Shown: positions 19,616 to 29,186, counted from the first letter of the stretch. The stretch is 64,000 nt of DNA from Archangium gephyra (GCF_001027285.1 NZ_CP011509.1:11370501-11434500), one strand, 5' to 3'. The notes: generated by a model not told the origin, from the letters alone. Numbers and translations: made by a program.

Positions 19616-21892
19616 TCAGTAGGTGCCCTTCATCGTCACGGCCGTGTACGCGCTGTAGCCGTAGGAGCAGGCGTACCAGGTACCGGCGCTCGGGGCGTTG
19701 ATGGTGCAGCTCTCCGTGTTGCCGTTCAGGTACGGACGGCAGTTGTAGCTGCTGAGGGTGGGCTGCGCGCCGAAACGCACGTACAGGTCCGCGTCACCCG
19801 TGGTGCCCGTCTTGCCCGTCTGGTTGAAGACCACCGAGGTCTTCCCGGCCGGCACGTTCAGCGTGAAGCAATTCCAGGCGGCCGAGGCACCCGAGTACTG
19901 GGCCGACTCCACGCCGCTGGTCAGCACGTTGCCACCGCCGGAGCCCGCCGTGTACGAGCCCTTGAGGCTCATGCCCGAGGCGGCCGAGTAGCCGTAGATC
20001 TTCACGTAGTAGGTGCCAGCGCTCGGAGCGGCGAAGGTGCAGGTCTCCGTGTTGCCACCGGCGTACGGACGGCAGTCGTACGCGGAGGTGGTCGGCTCGG
20101 AGCCGAACTTCACGTACATGTCGCCGTCACCCGTGCCACCGCTCAGGTTGAAGGCCAGGTTGGAGGAGCCCGCGGGCACCGCCAGCGTGTAGGTGCAGCT
20201 CCAGGCGTTGGTGTCCGCGGCGATGCCGGTGACGGTCACGCCGTTGGAGAGCGCGACAGGCGCCGTGCAGGTCGGCGGAGGCGGGGTGGTGCCACCGCCC
20301 ACGCCCACGGCCTCCCAGGCCTGGGTGACGGAGGCCTTCTCCGCCGCGCCCGTGCCGTAGAGCAGCTCGGCGGCCTGCTCGGTGTACGTCTTCGCCTGGG
20401 CGAAGGTGGTGGAGGCCGTCATCAGGTCCACGTTGGCCTTGTAGAAGATGGCGCCGGCCTTCTGGATGCCGATGCCCGTGACGTTGGTGGTGGTCACGTT
20501 GCGCGGGTGCGTGCCGCCCGTGGACAGCAGCTTGAAGGCCAGGTTGGCGATGCCCGAGTTCCAGTGCACGCCGCCGTTGTCGGACGTCCCCGTGTAGCGC
20601 GTGGGGTAGTAGTCCTTCGACGAGCCATCCTGCGTGGGGTTGGCCATGTAGCGGAGCGCGTCACCCGGGGTGTTCGGCGTCCACACGTCGTCGCCCACCA
20701 TCCACACCGCCGCGTCCACCACCCAGCCGCGGTTCCACGACTCGCAGTAGGCGCCGAAGATGTCGCTCAGGCCCTCGTTGAGGGCGCCGGACTCGTTGGA
20801 GTAGGTGAGGTTGGACTCGGAGCTGGTCACCGCGTGCGTCAGCTCGTGCACCGTCACGTCCAGCGACTTGCCCAGCGGCGCGGCGTCCACGCCGTTGCTG
20901 TCGCCGTACACCATCTGGGTGCCGTTCCAGAAGGCGTTGGTGTAGCTGGTGCTGTAGTGCACCGTGCTCTTCAGCTGCGCGCCCGCGTTGTTGTACGAGT
21001 CACGGCCGAAGTTCTGGAAGTAGCACTGGTAGGTGGTGCCCAGGTGGCCGTAGTTGTCGTCCACGTGGGTGTCGCCGGTGGCGGCGCCGCCCTCGGAGCG
21101 CTTGAGGGTACCGGGCAGGCTGGTGCCGTTGTTGGCCGAGTACACCGCGCGGTTCTGCGCCGCGTGGATGTCCGTGGTGACCAGCTCGACGCCGCCCGTC
21201 AGGGCGTTGACGAAGACATGGTCGCGGATGGGCAGCTCCGCGCCCTCGCCCGTCACCACCACCTCGTAGGCCAGCTTCAGGCGGCTGTCCTTCTCGGAGC
21301 GCACGTACACCAGGCGGGCCTCGCCCTCGGAGGCCAGTGCGCGGCCCGAGGTGCTGTCCAGCGCGGCGACCCGGGCGGCCTCACCGGAGATGCGCGCGGT
21401 GGAGGCAACGAGCTCCCCGTCACGGGCCGAGCCGTTGGCGGCATAGATGCGGCCCTCGTGGTCCACGTGCACGATGAGCTCGCCCCCCACCACCGGCAGC
21501 CCGTTCTTCGTCTGGCCGTAGCGGATGTGGGTGTGGCCCTGCTCGTCCACGGAGACGCGCTTCACCACCAGGTCCGTGGCCCGCAGGCGGAAGACGGGGG
21601 CGATGCGCTGGAGCGCGTCACCCACGCGGGAGCTCGCGTCACGGGGCGCGAGGCCCCGCAGCGACTGGCCCGCGGAGCCGAAGTCGCCACGCACCATGAA
21701 GGGCACCACGCCGTCCTCGTGCGTGCCGAGCACCTGGGCACCGGGAATGGCGCTCAGCGCGGCCTTCACGTCCGAGGAGCCGAGGGTGTCGACGTCGCCG
21801 GTGTTCTCCTTCAGCGACTCGTCCGAACCCTCCACCGCGCAAGCCGCCAACGGCAGCGCGAGGAGTGCAGCCAGAATACGATTCCGAACCAA
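19616..21892 (-). CDS. Secreted M4 (thermolysin-like) metalloprotease with two PPC domains
   Basis: This 758-residue secreted zinc protease is likely used to digest prey protein. It has a lipoprotein-like or Sec signal (ending LAACAVEG), a long FTP/PepSY-type propeptide (about 40-210) and the M4 catalytic domain. The zinc site is VTVHELTHAV (His near 349 and 353) with the third ligand in ALNEGLSDIFGAY near 370. Two bacterial pre-peptidase C-terminal domains (about 545-650 and 660-758) follow, each with a YDCRPY/YNCRPY-N-ESC core; they usually aid export and are removed on maturation. The length agrees with known myxobacterial M4 proteases. Confidence 0.95.
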   Translation of the reverse strand: MVRNRILAALLALPLAACAVEGSDESLKENTGDVDTLGSSDVKAALSAIPGAQVLGTHEDGVVPFMVRGDFGSAGQSLRGLAPRDASSRVGDALQRIAPVFRLRATDLVVKRVSVDEQGHTHIRYGQTKNGLPVVGGELIVHVDHEGRIYAANGSARDGELVASTARISGEAARVAALDSTSGRALASEGEARLVYVRSEKDSRLKLAYEVVVTGEGAELPIRDHVFVNALTGGVELVTTDIHAAQNRAVYSANNGTSLPGTLKRSEGGAATGDTHVDDNYGHLGTTYQCYFQNFGRDSYNNAGAQLKSTVHYSTSYTNAFWNGTQMVYGDSNGVDAAPLGKSLDVTVHELTHAVTSSESNLTYSNESGALNEGLSDIFGAYCESWNRGWVVDAAVWMVGDDVWTPNTPGDALRYMANPTQDGSSKDYYPTRYTGTSDNGGVHWNSGIANLAFKLLSTGGTHPRNVTTTNVTGIGIQKAGAIFYKANVDLMTASTTFAQAKTYTEQAAELLYGTGAAEKASVTQAWEAVGVGGGTTPPPPTCTAPVALSNGVTVTGIAADTNAWSCTYTLAVPAGSSNLAFNLSGGTGDGDMYVKFGSEPTTSAYDCRPYAGGNTETCTFAAPSAGTYYVKIYGYSAASGMSLKGSYTAGSGGGNVLTSGVESAQYSGASAAWNCFTLNVPAGKTSVVFNQTGKTGTTGDADLYVRFGAQPTLSSYNCRPYLNGNTESCTINAPSAGTWYACSYGYSAYTAVTMKGTY

Positions 21893-22368
21893 GGGGGGTA
21901 CCTCCTGCTGGGCGGTGACGGAGCTGCCACCGCGGGCAGGGTCCGCTATCAGCAGGAGTCATGCCGTCTCGTGAAAACGCGTCCTCCTCGTCTCACGCTC
22001 ATTCCCCGAGAAAACGCGGTGGAGCATGGATGTCCCACTGCCTCCGCGCCGCCGTGTAACCGGCCTTGACACGAAATGGCCCAAGCTCGCGAAATGATTG
22101 TGTTTCAAACGAACGCGGGGACTGACCTGGATCCGGACACTTCTGGCGCGAGGATGTCCCCCACCACCCGCCCACCGCCAGGGCGAGACCCACGTCGGAG
22201 GCCGAACATCCAGCCGGACCATTCATTCCCGGAGCGCTCACCGGGCAGGCTTGGAACGGCCCTGTGACAACCAGGGGGCCAAGGGCCAAGGTGGCTGATT
22301 CATTTGACTTTCGACGCGATGCGGAAGAATTGGAAGCGTCGCTTCATCCTCAGCCATCACAGGTCTCC
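21893..22368. other. Divergent intergenic region with candidate promoter
   Basis: This 476-bp gap lies between the M4 protease (minus) and exbB (plus). It includes TTGACA at 22066-22071, a good -35 match for plus-strand transcription, but the -10 about 17-19 bp downstream (GCGAAA or GAAATG) is poor. The exbB frame stays open up to 22264, so a longer start cannot be excluded. No RNA gene or small ORF was recognised. Confidence 0.45.
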
Positions 22369-23085
<717 letters not shown>

Positions 23086-23088
23086 GTC

Positions 23089-23523
23089 ATGGCCGGCGGC
23101 GCTCAGGACAACGACGAGGAGATCACCGGCATCAACGTCACCCCGCTGGTGGACGTGGTGCTGGTGCTGCTCATCATCTTCATGGTGACGGCCAACTTCA
23201 TCGTCCGCGAGACGGTGGAGGTGGACCTGCCCCGGGCCGCCAATGGCGGAGAGACGGTGCAGGGGCTCGTCAACGTGGTGCTGGACAAGCAGGGCAAGCT
23301 CTTCTTCGACGGCGCGGAGGTGAGTGAGGAGGAGCTGCGGCGCAAGGTGGTGGAGTCGCTGGCCAAGGACAAGGAGACGCGCGCCATCATCAGCGCGGAC
23401 CAGAGCCTGCCGTACGGCCGGGTGATGCGGCTCATCGACGTGGTGAAGGGCGAGGGCATCGCCAAGTTCGCCCTCAACATCGAGAAGGACGCGGCGCCCG
23501 CGGCTGCACCCGCGGCGCCCTGA
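23089..23523 (+). CDS. exbD: ExbD/TolR-family biopolymer transport protein
   Basis: The 144-residue protein has the ExbD layout: a short cytoplasmic N-terminus, one membrane helix (about 20-40) carrying the essential proton-pathway Asp22 in NVTPLVDVVLVLL, and a periplasmic domain. The tail is Ala/Pro-rich. It starts 3 bp after exbB, so the two are translationally linked, and tonB follows 16 bp downstream. Confidence 0.95.
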   Translation: MAGGAQDNDEEITGINVTPLVDVVLVLLIIFMVTANFIVRETVEVDLPRAANGGETVQGLVNVVLDKQGKLFFDGAEVSEEELRRKVVESLAKDKETRAIISADQSLPYGRVMRLIDVVKGEGIAKFALNIEKDAAPAAAPAAP

Positions 23524-23539
23524 GGGGTGTCCCAAGGCC

Positions 23540-24337
23540 ATGAGCCAGGCCGCGCTCGATCCATCCGTGTCCATCCGCCGCGACTCGTCGCGGGCGGTGC
23601 TCCTCTTCCTGCTCGTGTCCCTCGGGGTGCACGCCGCGGGCTTCTTCCTGTTGTCGCGGATGCAGGAGCGCACGCTGCCCGCCATCCAGCGTCCGGTGGA
23701 GCTGGTGATGGTGGAGGTGGCCAGGCCGCCCCCGCCGCCGCCTCCGGCCCCGGAGGAGCCCAAGCCGCCCCCGCCCAAGCCGAAGGTGGCGCCCAAGCCG
23801 CCGCCGGTGAAGGTGGCCCAGGCCGAGAAGCCGCCCCCGCCGCCTCCGCCCGACGCGGCGCCTCCGCCTCCCAACGACGCGCCTCCGCCCGAGCAGCCCT
23901 CCAAGCCGGTGCCCCTCGTGGTGGGCATCTCCATGTCCTCCACCACCAGCGCCGGTGGCTTCGCCGCTCCGGTGGGCAACACCGTCTATGGCAGGACGGG
24001 GGACAAGGCCACGGACCCCAAGGAGGTGAAGGCCTACTCGGCGCCCAAGTACGTGCCCGTGTACCAGGTGGACACCGAGCCCAGCGTGGCCTCCGAGGTG
24101 AAGATTCCCTACCCCGACGAGGCCCGGCGCGCGGGCGTCGAGGGCACGGTGACGCTGTCCATCACCATCGACAACGAGGGCCGCGTGGTGAAGGCCTCCA
24201 TCGTCAAGGGACTCGGCTACGGGCTGGACGAGGCCGCTCGCACCGCCCTGATGCGCTTCCGCTTCAAGCCGGCCATCAAGAACGGGGAAGCCGTCTCCAC
24301 GGAGATGAAGTACTCGTACACGTTCGTGCTGGACTGA
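23540..24337 (+). CDS. tonB: TonB-family energy transducer
   Basis: The 265-residue protein has one N-terminal membrane anchor (about 20-37), a Pro-rich periplasmic spacer with PPPPPPAPEEPKPPPPKPK-type repeats (about 60-125), and a C-terminal TonB fold (about 180-265) with IPYPDEARRAGVEGTVTLSITI and the family-typical YGLDEAARTALMRFRF. It would couple the ExbBD proton channel to outer-membrane receptors such as the SusC-type protein 20 kb upstream; that link is inference. It ends the exbB-exbD-tonB operon. Confidence 0.93.
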   Translation: MSQAALDPSVSIRRDSSRAVLLFLLVSLGVHAAGFFLLSRMQERTLPAIQRPVELVMVEVARPPPPPPPAPEEPKPPPPKPKVAPKPPPVKVAQAEKPPPPPPPDAAPPPPNDAPPPEQPSKPVPLVVGISMSSTTSAGGFAAPVGNTVYGRTGDKATDPKEVKAYSAPKYVPVYQVDTEPSVASEVKIPYPDEARRAGVEGTVTLSITIDNEGRVVKASIVKGLGYGLDEAARTALMRFRFKPAIKNGEAVSTEMKYSYTFVLD

Positions 24338-24356
24338 CCGGCACGCAACACCGGGA

Positions 24357-24380
24357 CGGGCGTCCACCCCTGGACGCCCG
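24357..24380 (+). terminator. Hairpin ending the exbB-exbD-tonB operon
   Basis: A perfect 10-bp stem CGGGCGTCCA / TGGACGCCCG with a CCCC loop lies 19 bp after the tonB stop. No U-tract follows, so it may act as a weak intrinsic terminator or an mRNA 3' stabiliser. Confidence 0.6.
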
Positions 24381-24450
24381 GACTCTCCCTCCCTCGCCGC
24401 TCCACGCTCCGGTGTAGAGTCCCTCGCCTCCCTACCGCCGAGGATGCCGG

Positions 24451-24783
24451 ATGACGCTCTCCGCCGAGGATCGCTTCAACATCGAGGTCATCAAGCTGCT
24501 GCTCCAGGTCGCCTGGGTGGACCGGGAGATCACCAAGGCCGAGCGCATGGTCGTCCTGGGCCTGGGCCGCAGCTGGAACGTGCCCGAGGCCGAGCTGCAC
24601 TCGCTGATGGACCGGTTGGACATTGGGGGCACCATGCCCGAGCCGGACCTGGAGGTGCTGCGCACCCGCCCGGACGAGGTGCTGGAGGCCGCCCGCGCCC
24701 TGTGTGTCTCCGACGGCAAGCTCGCCGAGGGGGAGAAGACCATGCTCGAGCGCATCACCTCCCGGCTGGGTGTGACGCCCTAG
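24451..24783 (+). CDS. TerB-like helical protein
   Basis: The 110-residue all-helical protein matches the TerB/DjlA-N domain pattern: an acidic first helix ending VAWVDREITKAERMVV and a mirrored second half with ARALCVSDGKLAEGEKTML. The paired D-x-E/T-x-x-E segments are the metal-binding signature of TerB domains. No tellurite-resistance gene cluster is nearby, so the name says little about function. It is followed 17 bp later by the aldo/keto-reductase-like gene and may share its transcript. Confidence 0.8.
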   Translation: MTLSAEDRFNIEVIKLLLQVAWVDREITKAERMVVLGLGRSWNVPEAELHSLMDRLDIGGTMPEPDLEVLRTRPDEVLEAARALCVSDGKLAEGEKTMLERITSRLGVTP

Positions 24784-24800
24784 GCCACACCCGGAGTACG

Positions 24801-25637
24801 ATGGAGGCCTCCACCCCGGGAGCCTCCATGAGCGCCACCGCGCAGGCCTCTTCCTCGCAGGACTTCACCCACCGCTACCTCCCCACCTTCGGCAAGCGGG
24901 TGCACCGGCTGGGCCTCGCCGGCAACTACGGCATCGACGAGGCCGGGCTGGGCGCCGCGCTGGAGCGGGGGCTGAACTACATCTTCTGGACGCCGCGCCA
25001 GGGCCGCCTCACCCGCGTGCTGCGCGAGGCCCTCAAGCGGGACCGCGAGCGCTTCGTCCTGTGCGCCGGCCCCTCCTTCGGCTGGTTCCCCGGCCAGGTG
25101 CGCCGCGGCGCCGAGCGCGCCCTCAAGGTGCTCGGCACGGACTACCTGGACCTGTACCAGCTGTACTGGCTGAGCCGGATGAGCGCGTGGACGGAGGGCA
25201 CCGTCGAGGAGCTCCAGAAGCTCAAGCAGGAGGGCAAGGTGCGCGCCCTGGGCGTCTCCATCCATGACCGCCCGCGCGCCGGCAAGCTCGCCGAGGACTC
25301 GCCGCTGGACTTGCTGATGATCCGCTACAACGCGGCGCACCCGGGCGCCGAGCGCGACATCTTCCCGCACCTGGAGAAGCGCAAGCCGGCGCTGGTGGCC
25401 TACACCGCCACGGACTGGCGCCGCCTGCTCAAGCGCCCGCGCGGGTGGGAGGGCCGCGTGCCCACCGCGGGTGACTGCTACCGCTTCTGCCTCACCAACC
25501 CCCACGTGGACGTGGTGCTCACCGGCCCGGCGAGCCTGGCGCAGCTGGACGAGAACCTGGCCGCGCTGGAGCGGGGCCCGCTCTCGTCCGAGGAGCTGGA
25601 GTGGATGCGGCGCTTCGGCCAGGTCGTCCACGGCTGA
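24801..25637 (+). CDS. Aldo/keto-reductase-fold protein with degenerate active site
   Basis: The 278-residue product follows the AKR TIM-barrel pattern (ALERGLNYIFW, VLGTDYLDLYQLYWLS, LKQEGKVRALGVSIHD, LLMIRYNAAH, VDVVLTGPAS). The usual catalytic tetrad is not apparent. Where active AKRs read D-T-A-x-x-Y-G, this protein has IFWTPRQG, and the conserved His of the DLYxLH strand is Tyr (DLYQLY). It may bind a nucleotide without normal reduction, or work by another chemistry. ATG 24801 has GGAG at good spacing; ATG 24828 is an alternative with its own GGGAG. Confidence 0.8.
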   Translation: MEASTPGASMSATAQASSSQDFTHRYLPTFGKRVHRLGLAGNYGIDEAGLGAALERGLNYIFWTPRQGRLTRVLREALKRDRERFVLCAGPSFGWFPGQVRRGAERALKVLGTDYLDLYQLYWLSRMSAWTEGTVEELQKLKQEGKVRALGVSIHDRPRAGKLAEDSPLDLLMIRYNAAHPGAERDIFPHLEKRKPALVAYTATDWRRLLKRPRGWEGRVPTAGDCYRFCLTNPHVDVVLTGPASLAQLDENLAALERGPLSSEELEWMRRFGQVVHG

Positions 25638-25668
25638 GGAGCCGGGGACGCGCCGCGGACGCCCGGGC

Positions 25669-26088
25669 TCAGGCCACCGCGGGCTTCTCGGCGGGCGCCA
25701 GGTGCACGTCGATGTTCTGCGAGCCCTTCACGCCCAGGAACGTCTCCACGTTGCCCTTGCCGCCCGGCTCGAAGGTGATGGTCTGCATGTTCGAGCCGAG
25801 CTTCGCCTCGATGGTCAGCTTGCTGCCGCTGGCGGTGTACGTCGCCTGGGAGGCGCGGTTGCCGTTGAGGGTGACCTCGGCCTTGCCGTCCTCGTTCAGC
25901 TTCAGCGTGAGGGAGAGCTCGCCCTTGTAGAAGACCGTGTCGATCTTCCCCTTGAAGGCCGCCTGGTTGGCGCCGAGGTCGATGAACTCGCCGTTGCCCA
26001 CGTTCACGAAGAAGACCACCTTCGCGAAGATGTTCAGCTTCGCGCCCGCCGCGGTGCCACGTCCGATGAAGTTGCGGAAATCGACCAT
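25669..26088 (-). CDS. Conserved-looking protein of unknown function, 139 aa
   Basis: The protein is not recognised. It has no signal peptide and looks like one small beta-rich domain: alternating hydrophobic strands (NIFAKVVFFVNVG, GELSLTLKLN, KAEVTLNGNRA, SKLTIEAKLG, QTITFEPGG) with short polar turns, resembling a lipocalin-like or beta-sandwich fold. GGGAG precedes ATG 26088; longer upstream frames give low-complexity Arg/Ala sequence typical of noncoding DNA. It is flanked by convergent and co-oriented genes without functional hints. Confidence 0.7.
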   Translation of the reverse strand: MVDFRNFIGRGTAAGAKLNIFAKVVFFVNVGNGEFIDLGANQAAFKGKIDTVFYKGELSLTLKLNEDGKAEVTLNGNRASQATYTASGSKLTIEAKLGSNMQTITFEPGGKGNVETFLGVKGSQNIDVHLAPAEKPAVA

Positions 26089-26233
26089 GTTCTCCCAGTC
26101 CGATGCCGATGAGTGAGACGGGGCACGGGCCCCGGCGCCACGCATCGTAACAGCGCCCGCCGTCACCGCCCGCCGCTGTTTCGCATGACGCGGGCGGACA
26201 GACGTGGACTGTCGGACAAGGAGGCGGCCCCGC

Positions 26234-26857
26234 TCAGCGGACCTGCACGGTGTTGCCGTCGACGCTGGCATTGCGCGGCCGGGCGAAGCGGGCCAGCGAG
26301 ACGGTGGGCGAGTAGGTGCTGGTGAAGTTGACCAGCATCAGCGTCATCAGGGACGCCCTCTCCCCGAGCGGGCGCTCCATCAGGGGCGCCGGGAAGGCCA
26401 CATGGAGCGCCTCCTCCAACGGCCCGCCACAGGTGCGCTGGCCCACGAAGCCGTCCTCGGCGCGCCGCAGCACGTAGCCGCAGCCCCCCACGACGCCGTG
26501 GAGCCACTCCTTGTCCACGGTGAGGTCCACCGGGAGGCCCCCGAAGCTGCCCCAGACGCGGGTGTCATCTCCCTCGGCGATCTCCAGCCGCGTCCCGCGC
26601 GCATCCACCGAGCCGGTGATCTCCTGCCAGTTCCACCGCAGGGAGACGGGCCTGTCCCGGAAGCGGCCTCGCAGGGAGTTGTCGCCGAGGACGAGCGAGG
26701 ACGCGGGGCCCGTGACGTAGGAGCCCTGCAGCAGCAGGGGCTCTCCCGCCGGTTGGCCCAGGGGATACGCCGGCCCTCCGGTACGGGAGAGGGAGTGGGA
26801 ACCCGCACACCCGGCCCCCAGGAGCATGAGACCCGACAGCAGCAGCAGACGCGACAT
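26234..26857 (-). CDS. Lipoprotein of unknown function
   Basis: The 207-residue lipoprotein has the signal MSRLLLLSGLMLLGAGC (lipobox GAGC, Cys near 17). The mature part is beta-rich with periodic Gly-Leu-Arg strands (SLVLGDNSLRGRFRDRPVSLRW, DTRVWGSFGGLPVDLTV) and a Cys pair (VVGGCGYVLRR...GQRTCGG). It ends with a strand containing NASVDGNTVQV. No known family is recognised. It lies 80 bp downstream of the Sel1-repeat gene on the same strand. Confidence 0.75.
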   Translation of the reverse strand: MSRLLLLSGLMLLGAGCAGSHSLSRTGGPAYPLGQPAGEPLLLQGSYVTGPASSLVLGDNSLRGRFRDRPVSLRWNWQEITGSVDARGTRLEIAEGDDTRVWGSFGGLPVDLTVDKEWLHGVVGGCGYVLRRAEDGFVGQRTCGGPLEEALHVAFPAPLMERPLGERASLMTLMLVNFTSTYSPTVSLARFARPRNASVDGNTVQVR

Positions 26858-26937
26858 GGCAGCCCTCCGATTCGCTTGGCCGTAACACTCCAATAAACGC
26901 ACGGCCTGGAAGGGCATATCGGCCGGGAGCGCGCGCC

Positions 26938-28545
26938 TCAGAACGCCTTGGAGCTCTTCTTGCTCTGCTTCTCGGCCTTTGCCTTCTTGTTCGCTTCCAC
27001 CTCGGCATCCATGGCCTTCTTCGCGGTGGGGACCGTGAAGGTCAGGAAGGTCGTGGTGGAGGGCCAGCCCCGTGAAACGGTGATGATCACGCCGTCCTTC
27101 CGCTTCCAGGTATGCACCACGTCCCCGAGGCTGATCTTCCCTTTCTTGGAGGTCGGTGCTCCGTACTTCGCCTGGACCATGGAGGAGATCTGGCCGACCT
27201 GTTCGGTGTTCATGAAGGAGGGGAACTCGTATTCGAAGACCGCCAACTGACCCGTGGCATCCACATAGCCCACCTTGAGCTTCTCGGCGCCGTCGAGCAG
27301 GCCCTTGGCCGAGTAGAGGTCGTACCAATAAGCGTCGTCCTCGCGCTCCGGCACCACGCCTTCCTTCTTGATGGCTGCCCGCATCTCCTGCCGCGTCGCG
27401 GAGGAGAGCACCACATCGAATACGATCGTTTGCGATGCCGCATCGCGCTTCGTTTCCGGCAGCGCGGCGGCACGCTGCTTGTCCTGGCCCACCTGGCCGA
27501 GGTTCTTGCACCCCGAGGTAGACCCGCCCTTACAGGCCTTCTCATAGAGTGCGGCGGCGCGGCGCTCGTCCTTGGGGACGCCGAGGCCCTCCGCATGCAT
27601 CGTGCCGAGGAGATTGCAAGCCGGCGCGTCCCCGCCCTCGCAGGCCTTCTCGAACAGCACGGCGGCGCGGCGCATGTCCTTATTGACGCCCTGGCCCTCC
27701 ATATAGCTCAGGCCGAGTCTGATGCACCCCTGGGCGGACCCGCCCTCGCAGGCCTTCTCGAACAGCACGGCGGCGCGGTGCTCGTCCTTGGGGACGCCGC
27801 GGCCGTCCACATGGAACAGGCCGAGGTTGTTACACCCCGGGGCAGACCCGCCCTCACAGGCCTTCTCGAACAGCACGGCGGCGCGGTGCTCGTCCTTGGG
27901 GACGCCGAGGCCCTCCGCATAGAGCGTGCCGAGGTTGGTGCAACCCGGGGCATTCCCGCCCTCGCAGGCCTTCTCATGGAGTGCGGCGGCGCGGCGCTCG
28001 TCCTTGGGGACGCCGAGGCCCTCCTCATAGAGCGAGCCGAGGCTGGTGCAACCCGGGGCATTCCCGCCCTCGCAGGCCTTCTCGTGGAGTGCGGCGGCGC
28101 GGCGCTCGTCCTTGGAGACGCCGAGGCCCTTCTCATGAATCACGCCGAGGAGATAGCAACCCGAGGCATCCCCGCCCTCGCAGGCCTTCTCGAACAGCAC
28201 GGCGGCGCGGCGCATGTCCTTATCGACACCCTCGCCCCTCGCATAAGCCAGGCCGAGTTTGCCGCACGCCACGGCATCCCCGCCCTCGCAGGCCTTCTCG
28301 TGGAGTGCGGCGGTGCCGCGCGCGTCCGGGGGGACGCCGCTGTCTTCCTGGGATGCCTCGGCACTGACGGGCGGCTTCTTCTCGGGCGAGGGGGGGACCG
28401 GGGCCCCTTGCGCAACAGGCTCCTGACCCGGGCTGCTCGGGGCGGACGAGGCCTCCTGCTGCGCCATGGCACCTGTACCCAGCAACCCGATGACCACGCA
28501 CAGCGCCACGCTTCGCCGAGCCACGCTTCCACTCCATCCAGACAT
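26938..28545 (-). CDS. Secreted Sel1/Hcp-type repeat protein
   Basis: The 535-residue exported protein has a signal peptide ending AMAQQ and a Ser/Pro/Glu linker. About eight 36-residue Sel1-like repeats follow (roughly residues 78-350), with the core KACEGGDAxxCxxLGxxYxxGxGVxKDxRRA. The two cysteines per repeat (C-x7-C) match the disulfide-stapled variant known from Helicobacter Hcp proteins and suggest a periplasmic or extracellular location. Residues 365-535 form a separate domain (TIVFDVVLSSATRQEM...GDVVHTWKRKDGVIITVS) ending in a Lys/Ser-rich tail. GAGGGGGTG precedes ATG 28545. The likely role is protein-protein interaction. Confidence 0.85.
   Translation of the reverse strand: MSGWSGSVARRSVALCVVIGLLGTGAMAQQEASSAPSSPGQEPVAQGAPVPPSPEKKPPVSAEASQEDSGVPPDARGTAALHEKACEGGDAVACGKLGLAYARGEGVDKDMRRAAVLFEKACEGGDASGCYLLGVIHEKGLGVSKDERRAAALHEKACEGGNAPGCTSLGSLYEEGLGVPKDERRAAALHEKACEGGNAPGCTNLGTLYAEGLGVPKDEHRAAVLFEKACEGGSAPGCNNLGLFHVDGRGVPKDEHRAAVLFEKACEGGSAQGCIRLGLSYMEGQGVNKDMRRAAVLFEKACEGGDAPACNLLGTMHAEGLGVPKDERRAAALYEKACKGGSTSGCKNLGQVGQDKQRAAALPETKRDAASQTIVFDVVLSSATRQEMRAAIKKEGVVPEREDDAYWYDLYSAKGLLDGAEKLKVGYVDATGQLAVFEYEFPSFMNTEQVGQISSMVQAKYGAPTSKKGKISLGDVVHTWKRKDGVIITVSRGWPSTTTFLTFTVPTAKKAMDAEVEANKKAKAEKQSKKSSKAF
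27490..28310 (-). repeat. 108-bp tandem repeats inside the Sel1 gene
   Basis: Seven to eight direct repeats of 108 bp encode the 36-residue Sel1 units. The GCCTTCTCGAACAGCACGGC-type segment recurs almost unchanged at DNA level, which suggests recent duplication or gene conversion between units. The spacing is exactly in frame. Confidence 0.85.
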
Positions 28546-28828
28546 GCCACACCCCCTCGATGTGTGGGCGGGACGCTCCGGCGTCGCGGCCACGGGGCCC
28601 GAATCCTACGCCCTCGGGGACCGATGGCTCCAGAACCGTGGTGCGTCCCAGCGCGCCGGCAACGTACGTCCACAGGCTTTCACTTTCGCTTCCAATCATT
28701 TCCGCACGGTGTGGAAGGGCAATCGGCCCGGCGGCGAGGGAGCGTGCGGGCCCCTCGCGTCACGCGGAGCACCTGGATGCTCCATCTGGGTGGCCGTGTG
28801 AGAGCGGCCCCGCAGGAGGACAGACGAC

Positions 28829-29110
28829 ATGAACAGGGAGAGCATCATCCGGGCCTGGAAGGACCCGGCGTACCGGGCGAGCTTGTCGCCCGAGCAGCGG
28901 GCGGAGTTGCCGGAGCATCCGTCCGGCGTGGCGGAGCTGGATGAGGGCGCGTTGGGACAGGCCGTCGGAGGTTTTCAGCTGAACCCCGTGATCATCCCGA
29001 GATTCCGCAACTTCATCAGCGCGGTCGACGGATGCCCGTCCGTGTTCTGCCCCTTCGAGGAGCGGGACATCCGCATCAACCCCGCGCCCACGATCGCGGC
29101 GCGCCTCTAA
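28829..29110 (+). CDS. Class II lanthipeptide-precursor-like peptide (orphan)
   Basis: The 93-residue peptide has a leader resembling the mersacidin/lichenicidin precursor family: MNRESIIRAWKDPAYRASLS near 1-20, an acidic ELDEGALGQAV helix and a double-Gly cleavage site (VGG, about 45-47). The predicted core, FQLNPVIIPRFRNF... to the C-terminus, has two Cys (CPSVFC), two or three Ser and one Thr, enough for one or two lanthionine rings. AGGAGG precedes the ATG. No LanM synthetase, protease-transporter or other RiPP enzyme is in the window, so maturation would need a distant enzyme, or the peptide has another role. Family assignment rests on motif memory. Confidence 0.7.
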   Translation: MNRESIIRAWKDPAYRASLSPEQRAELPEHPSGVAELDEGALGQAVGGFQLNPVIIPRFRNFISAVDGCPSVFCPFEERDIRINPAPTIAARL

Positions 29111-29186
29111 GCGCCCACGCGGTCCCGTTGCCCTGACCACGACGCGCGTTGCTGGGCAACACCGGCTTCGGGGATAGTCCACGGCC

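Noticed and set aside
24451-24783. Tellurite-resistance locus
   Set aside because: Only one TerB-like domain is present, with no terA, terC, terD or terZ neighbours.
27490-28310. Regular repeats suggestive of a CRISPR array
   Set aside because: The 108-bp period is in frame, encodes Sel1 units throughout, and there are no unique spacers or cas genes.
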